The notes beneath the pieces were generated by a model, which made no database searches, was not told the origin of the DNA, and was given only the letters and a program-made list of their open reading frames with translations. A stretch of 38,481 bases of DNA. It comes from Gammaproteobacteria bacterium. Lineage in GTDB: Bacteria; Pseudomonadota; Gammaproteobacteria; Steroidobacterales; Steroidobacteraceae. The translations under genes and the position numbers were made by a program. Below are positions 36,800 to 38,481 of the stretch, one piece after another (the stretch's first letter is position 1; every line of letters begins with the position of its first letter). The stretch covers positions 1 through 38,481 of the forward strand of contig DAHUXV010000011.1 in the NCBI GenBank assembly GCA_027306985.1. The letters are read 5' to 3'.

Positions 36800-37279
36800 T
36801 CAGAGCCCGACCGCGGCGACACCGAGCGCCGAGCCGAGGTCGAGGGCCGCGACAGCGGCGAGCGGCTGGCGCCGGCCGGCCAGATAGTCATCGACGCAGC
36901 GCAGCACGAGCGGGCTGCGCAGCTGCGGCTCACGCCTCTCGAGCTCCTCTCGGGTCAGCCAGTGCGTGCCCACGATTCCCGTATCGAGCGGCTGGCCGTC
37001 GCGGTGATCGGTGACCGTGCCGGCGGAGGCGAAGCGCTTGGTCGTGCGGCCGCTGCGCGGGTGGCGCCAGAGGTAGACGCCGATGAGCTCGCGCGCCGTG
37101 AAGAGCCAGGCGGTCTCCTCGCGCGCCTCGCGGACCACGGCCTCGAGCAGCGTCTCGCCAGGCTCGACGTGCCCGGCGGGCTGATTGATGACGAGGCGGC
37201 GGTCGATGCGCTCCTCGACGAGCAGGAAGCGGCCGTCGGTCTCGGCGACGGCGGCCACGGTGATCCGCGGATGGGACAT
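36800..37279 (-). CDS. nudJ: NUDIX hydrolase, NudJ-like
   Basis: A 159-residue hydrolase probably acting on thiamin pyrophosphate intermediates or nucleoside di/triphosphates, as E. coli NudJ does. The Nudix box spans residues 36-58 (GHVEPGETLLEAVVREAREETAW); Arg50-Glu51 and Glu54-Glu55 are present, while the box Gly near its end is Ala57, a small deviation. The C-terminal DYLAGRRQPLAAVAAL is like NudJ. Adjacency to mnmA matches the nudJ-mnmA pair of E. coli. The ATG at 37279 lacks a ribosome site; consensus TATAAT lies 7 bases before it. Confidence 0.88.
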   Translation of the reverse strand: MSHPRITVAAVAETDGRFLLVEERIDRRLVINQPAGHVEPGETLLEAVVREAREETAWLFTARELIGVYLWRHPRSGRTTKRFASAGTVTDHRDGQPLDTGIVGTHWLTREELERREPQLRSPLVLRCVDDYLAGRRQPLAAVAALDLGSALGVAAVGL

Positions 37280-37286
37280 GGCCGGA

Positions 37287-37292
37287 ATTATA
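37287..37292 (-). promoter_or_regulatory. Consensus -10 TATAAT directly before nudJ
   Basis: On the minus strand an exact TATAAT is followed by 7 bases and the nudJ ATG, with no Shine-Dalgarno sequence in the 31-base gap after the DUF7931-like gene. Transcription from it would begin at the start codon itself. Confidence 0.5.
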
Positions 37293-37310
37293 TTCCGTCC
37301 CCCGGACGGG

Positions 37311-37901
37311 TTATCGGTGAGCCGCTCGCAGCCCGTGCTCGGGCGCGCTCGCGTCCCAGATCTGGTCGAATTCGTTGAGGTAGAGCCGGGCGACGGGCGG
37401 GTTGTTGATGTCCGCGACGCCGTCCCAGGTATCGGCGCGCATGCGGTAGACGATGGCCCGGTCGTCGGCGATGAGGTAAGCGGAGGCGCGCTGGCGCGCC
37501 TCGGAGGCGACGTAACGGATGTCGATGCAGCTGGAGAGCCGGCGTCCCATGGCGACGAAACGGTTGCTGTCGCGCATGACGCGGCTCGGCTCGGCCAGGA
37601 GCACGCGCACCTTGGCGAAGCTGCGCGCGAGCACGAAGTGTTTGATCACCTCGAGGAATGCGGACTGATCGTAGAGCTCGGGCTCCAGATCGGGGGTGTA
37701 GATCGAGATGAGGCGCTGCGCCGAGCCGGCCGCCTGGCAGACCGCGCTGCGCACCTCCGGCAGGGTGCTGAGCACCGTGAGCACGTCCATGCCGCGCGGC
37801 GCGCGCGCACCGCCCTTGCCGGTCACCGATTCCGGTGAGTAGCGGGCGTTCGCGAGCTGCGCCAGCGCATTGTTGTGTTCGAGTTCCCCGTATTCAGCCA
37901 C
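37311..37901 (-). CDS. DUF7931-like, phospholipase-D-fold-like hypothetical protein
   Basis: A 196-residue cytosolic protein of a family I associate with DUF7931, sometimes annotated as PLD-like. Typical segments: AQRLISIYTPDLEPELYDQSAFLEVIKHFVL, AKVRVLLAEPSRVMRDSNRFVAMGRRLSSCIDIRYV, and AYLIADDRAIVYRMRADTWDGVADINNPPVARLYLNEFDQIWDAS. No HKD catalytic motif is visible, so it may be a non-catalytic relative. The likely start is GTG at 37901 (VAEYGELEHNN); the ribosome site is weak. It lies between purB and nudJ, all leftward. Confidence 0.7.
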   Translation of the reverse strand: MAEYGELEHNNALAQLANARYSPESVTGKGGARAPRGMDVLTVLSTLPEVRSAVCQAAGSAQRLISIYTPDLEPELYDQSAFLEVIKHFVLARSFAKVRVLLAEPSRVMRDSNRFVAMGRRLSSCIDIRYVASEARQRASAYLIADDRAIVYRMRADTWDGVADINNPPVARLYLNEFDQIWDASAPEHGLRAAHR

Positions 37902-38060
37902 GAGCGGCGCCTGCCGTCATCGCCTGCAATCTGGGCAGGCCGGCCCATCTTAGAGACGGCGGTCACGCCGCAGTTGTCGAATCCATCACGAATTCAGGCG
38001 CTTAGCCTGCGTTAATGAGTTAAAACCGAGGTCTGGTTCTCAGTTTTTGTGCCGCATTTG
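37902..38060. other. Intergenic region between purB and the DUF7931-like gene
   Basis: The right half of this 159-base gap is the least GC-rich stretch near this end. It contains a short stem-loop (CAGGC 37995-37999 with GCCTG 38005-38009) and a weak AACC/GGTT stem near the purB stop. Neither is followed by a T-run on the coding strand. A promoter for the DUF7931-nudJ-mnmA group may lie here, but I could not place one. Confidence 0.3.
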
Positions 38061-38481
38061 TCATATTTCGCGCGCGAGGCGGGCGGCGAGGCCGGTGTAG
38101 TCGAGCGGCCGCAGCGCCTGCAGGCGGCGCTTCTCCTCCGCGGCGAGCGGCAGGCTCTCGATCAGCTCCGCGAGCGAGCGCTCGTCGATGGCGCGTCCGC
38201 GCGTGTGCTCCTTGAGGCGCTCATACCCCCCCGGGACTCCCGCTGCCCGCAGCACGGTCTGGACGGCCTCTCCCAGCACCTCCCACGCATCCTGCAGATC
38301 GGCGGTGAGGGCCGCGGCGTTGGCATCGACCTTGCCGAGCCCGCGCCCGAGCGCCCGCCAGGCGATGAGCGTGTGGCCGAGCGCCACGCCCACATTGCGC
38401 AGCACGGTCGAGTCGGTGAGATCCCGCTGCCAGCGGGAGATCGGCAGCTTGTCGGCGAAGTGGCGCAGCAGCGCATTGGCG
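38061..38481 (-). CDS. purB: Adenylosuccinate lyase, C-terminal part
   Basis: The 3' end of a gene that runs off the right edge, about 139 codons seen. ANALLRHFADKLPISRWQRDLTDSTVLRNVGVALGH followed by KVDANAAALTADLQDAWEVLGEAVQTVLRAAGVPGGYERLKEHTRG is the C-terminal helical region of the long PurB class, which splits succinylaminoimidazolecarboxamide ribotide and adenylosuccinate in purine synthesis. The catalytic-serine loop lies outside the window. In E. coli purB follows nudJ-mnmA-hflD; here it precedes the DUF7931-like gene and no hflD is present. Confidence 0.93.
   Translation of the reverse strand, partial: ANALLRHFADKLPISRWQRDLTDSTVLRNVGVALGHTLIAWRALGRGLGKVDANAAALTADLQDAWEVLGEAVQTVLRAAGVPGGYERLKEHTRGRAIDERSLAELIESLPLAAEEKRRLQALRPLDYTGLAARLAREI

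Noticed and set aside
37995-38009. Stem-loop CAGGC/GCCTG downstream of purB
   Set aside because: Five-base stem without a T-run on the purB strand; not convincing as a terminator or riboswitch.

Overview
The window is a very GC-rich stretch of bacterial chromosome carrying mostly housekeeping genes. Gene content points to a gammaproteobacterium, possibly from a high-GC lineage such as the Steroidobacter/Nevskia/Xanthomonas side; this is inference from content, not a phylogeny. The clues are a true CysB next to cysteine genes, a fused aspartokinase-homoserine dehydrogenase ThrA followed by thrB and thrC, a CysG siroheme synthase, and NudJ and MnmA near PurB. I saw no rRNA, tRNA, CRISPR array, insertion sequence or prophage. 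The only clearly accessory element is a small VapBC-like toxin-antitoxin pair.

Layout. 1-3.1 kb: a sigma-32-type promoter, then a small heat-shock protein translationally coupled to Lon protease. 3.1-9.7 kb: assimilatory sulfur metabolism. A leftward cysH-cysG-cysK unit diverges from cysB, and a second leftward unit holds sulfite reductase cysI and a DUF934 gene. 9.8-12.5 kb: a DUF7009-like gene facing an overlapping trio of xdhC, an unknown helical protein and a MocA-like nucleotidyltransferase, which looks like a molybdenum-cofactor maturation set without its enzyme. 12.6-18 kb: thrABC plus a membrane-anchored NERD-domain protein. 18.1-20.4 kb: M20 peptidase and TatD. 20.4-26.1 kb: a rightward group with a TPR lipo- or periplasmic protein, a DUF4389 membrane protein, and a MacAB/Lol-like adaptor, ATPase and two FtsX-like permeases. 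26.1-26.9 kb: the AbrB/PIN toxin-antitoxin pair with a triple-repeat operator. 26.9-30.4 kb: a leftward ABC-2 exporter, threonine aldolase and redoxin unit. 30.5-32.1 kb: a YgjP-like metallopeptidase overlapping kynA. 32.1-35.6 kb: aconitase A and a HAD phosphatase. 35.6-38.5 kb: mnmA, nudJ, a DUF7931-like gene and the 3' end of purB.

How the genes work together: CysH reduces APS to sulfite, CysG makes the siroheme that CysI needs to reduce sulfite to sulfide, CysK-type synthase fixes sulfide into cysteine, and CysB probably activates these units. ThrA, ThrB and ThrC supply threonine from aspartate. The heat-shock pair holds (Hsp20) and degrades (Lon) damaged protein.

The most interesting non-gene signals are: -10-like hexamers 7-9 nt in front of several start codons with no ribosome-binding site, suggesting leaderless or nearly leaderless transcripts; inverted repeats upstream of cysH and cysI; a strongly AT-rich island inside the DUF7009-like gene; the VapBC operator; and an operator-like palindrome plus a Shine-Dalgarno-overlapping hairpin at acnA. 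I did not find a convincing large, undescribed multi-gene system.
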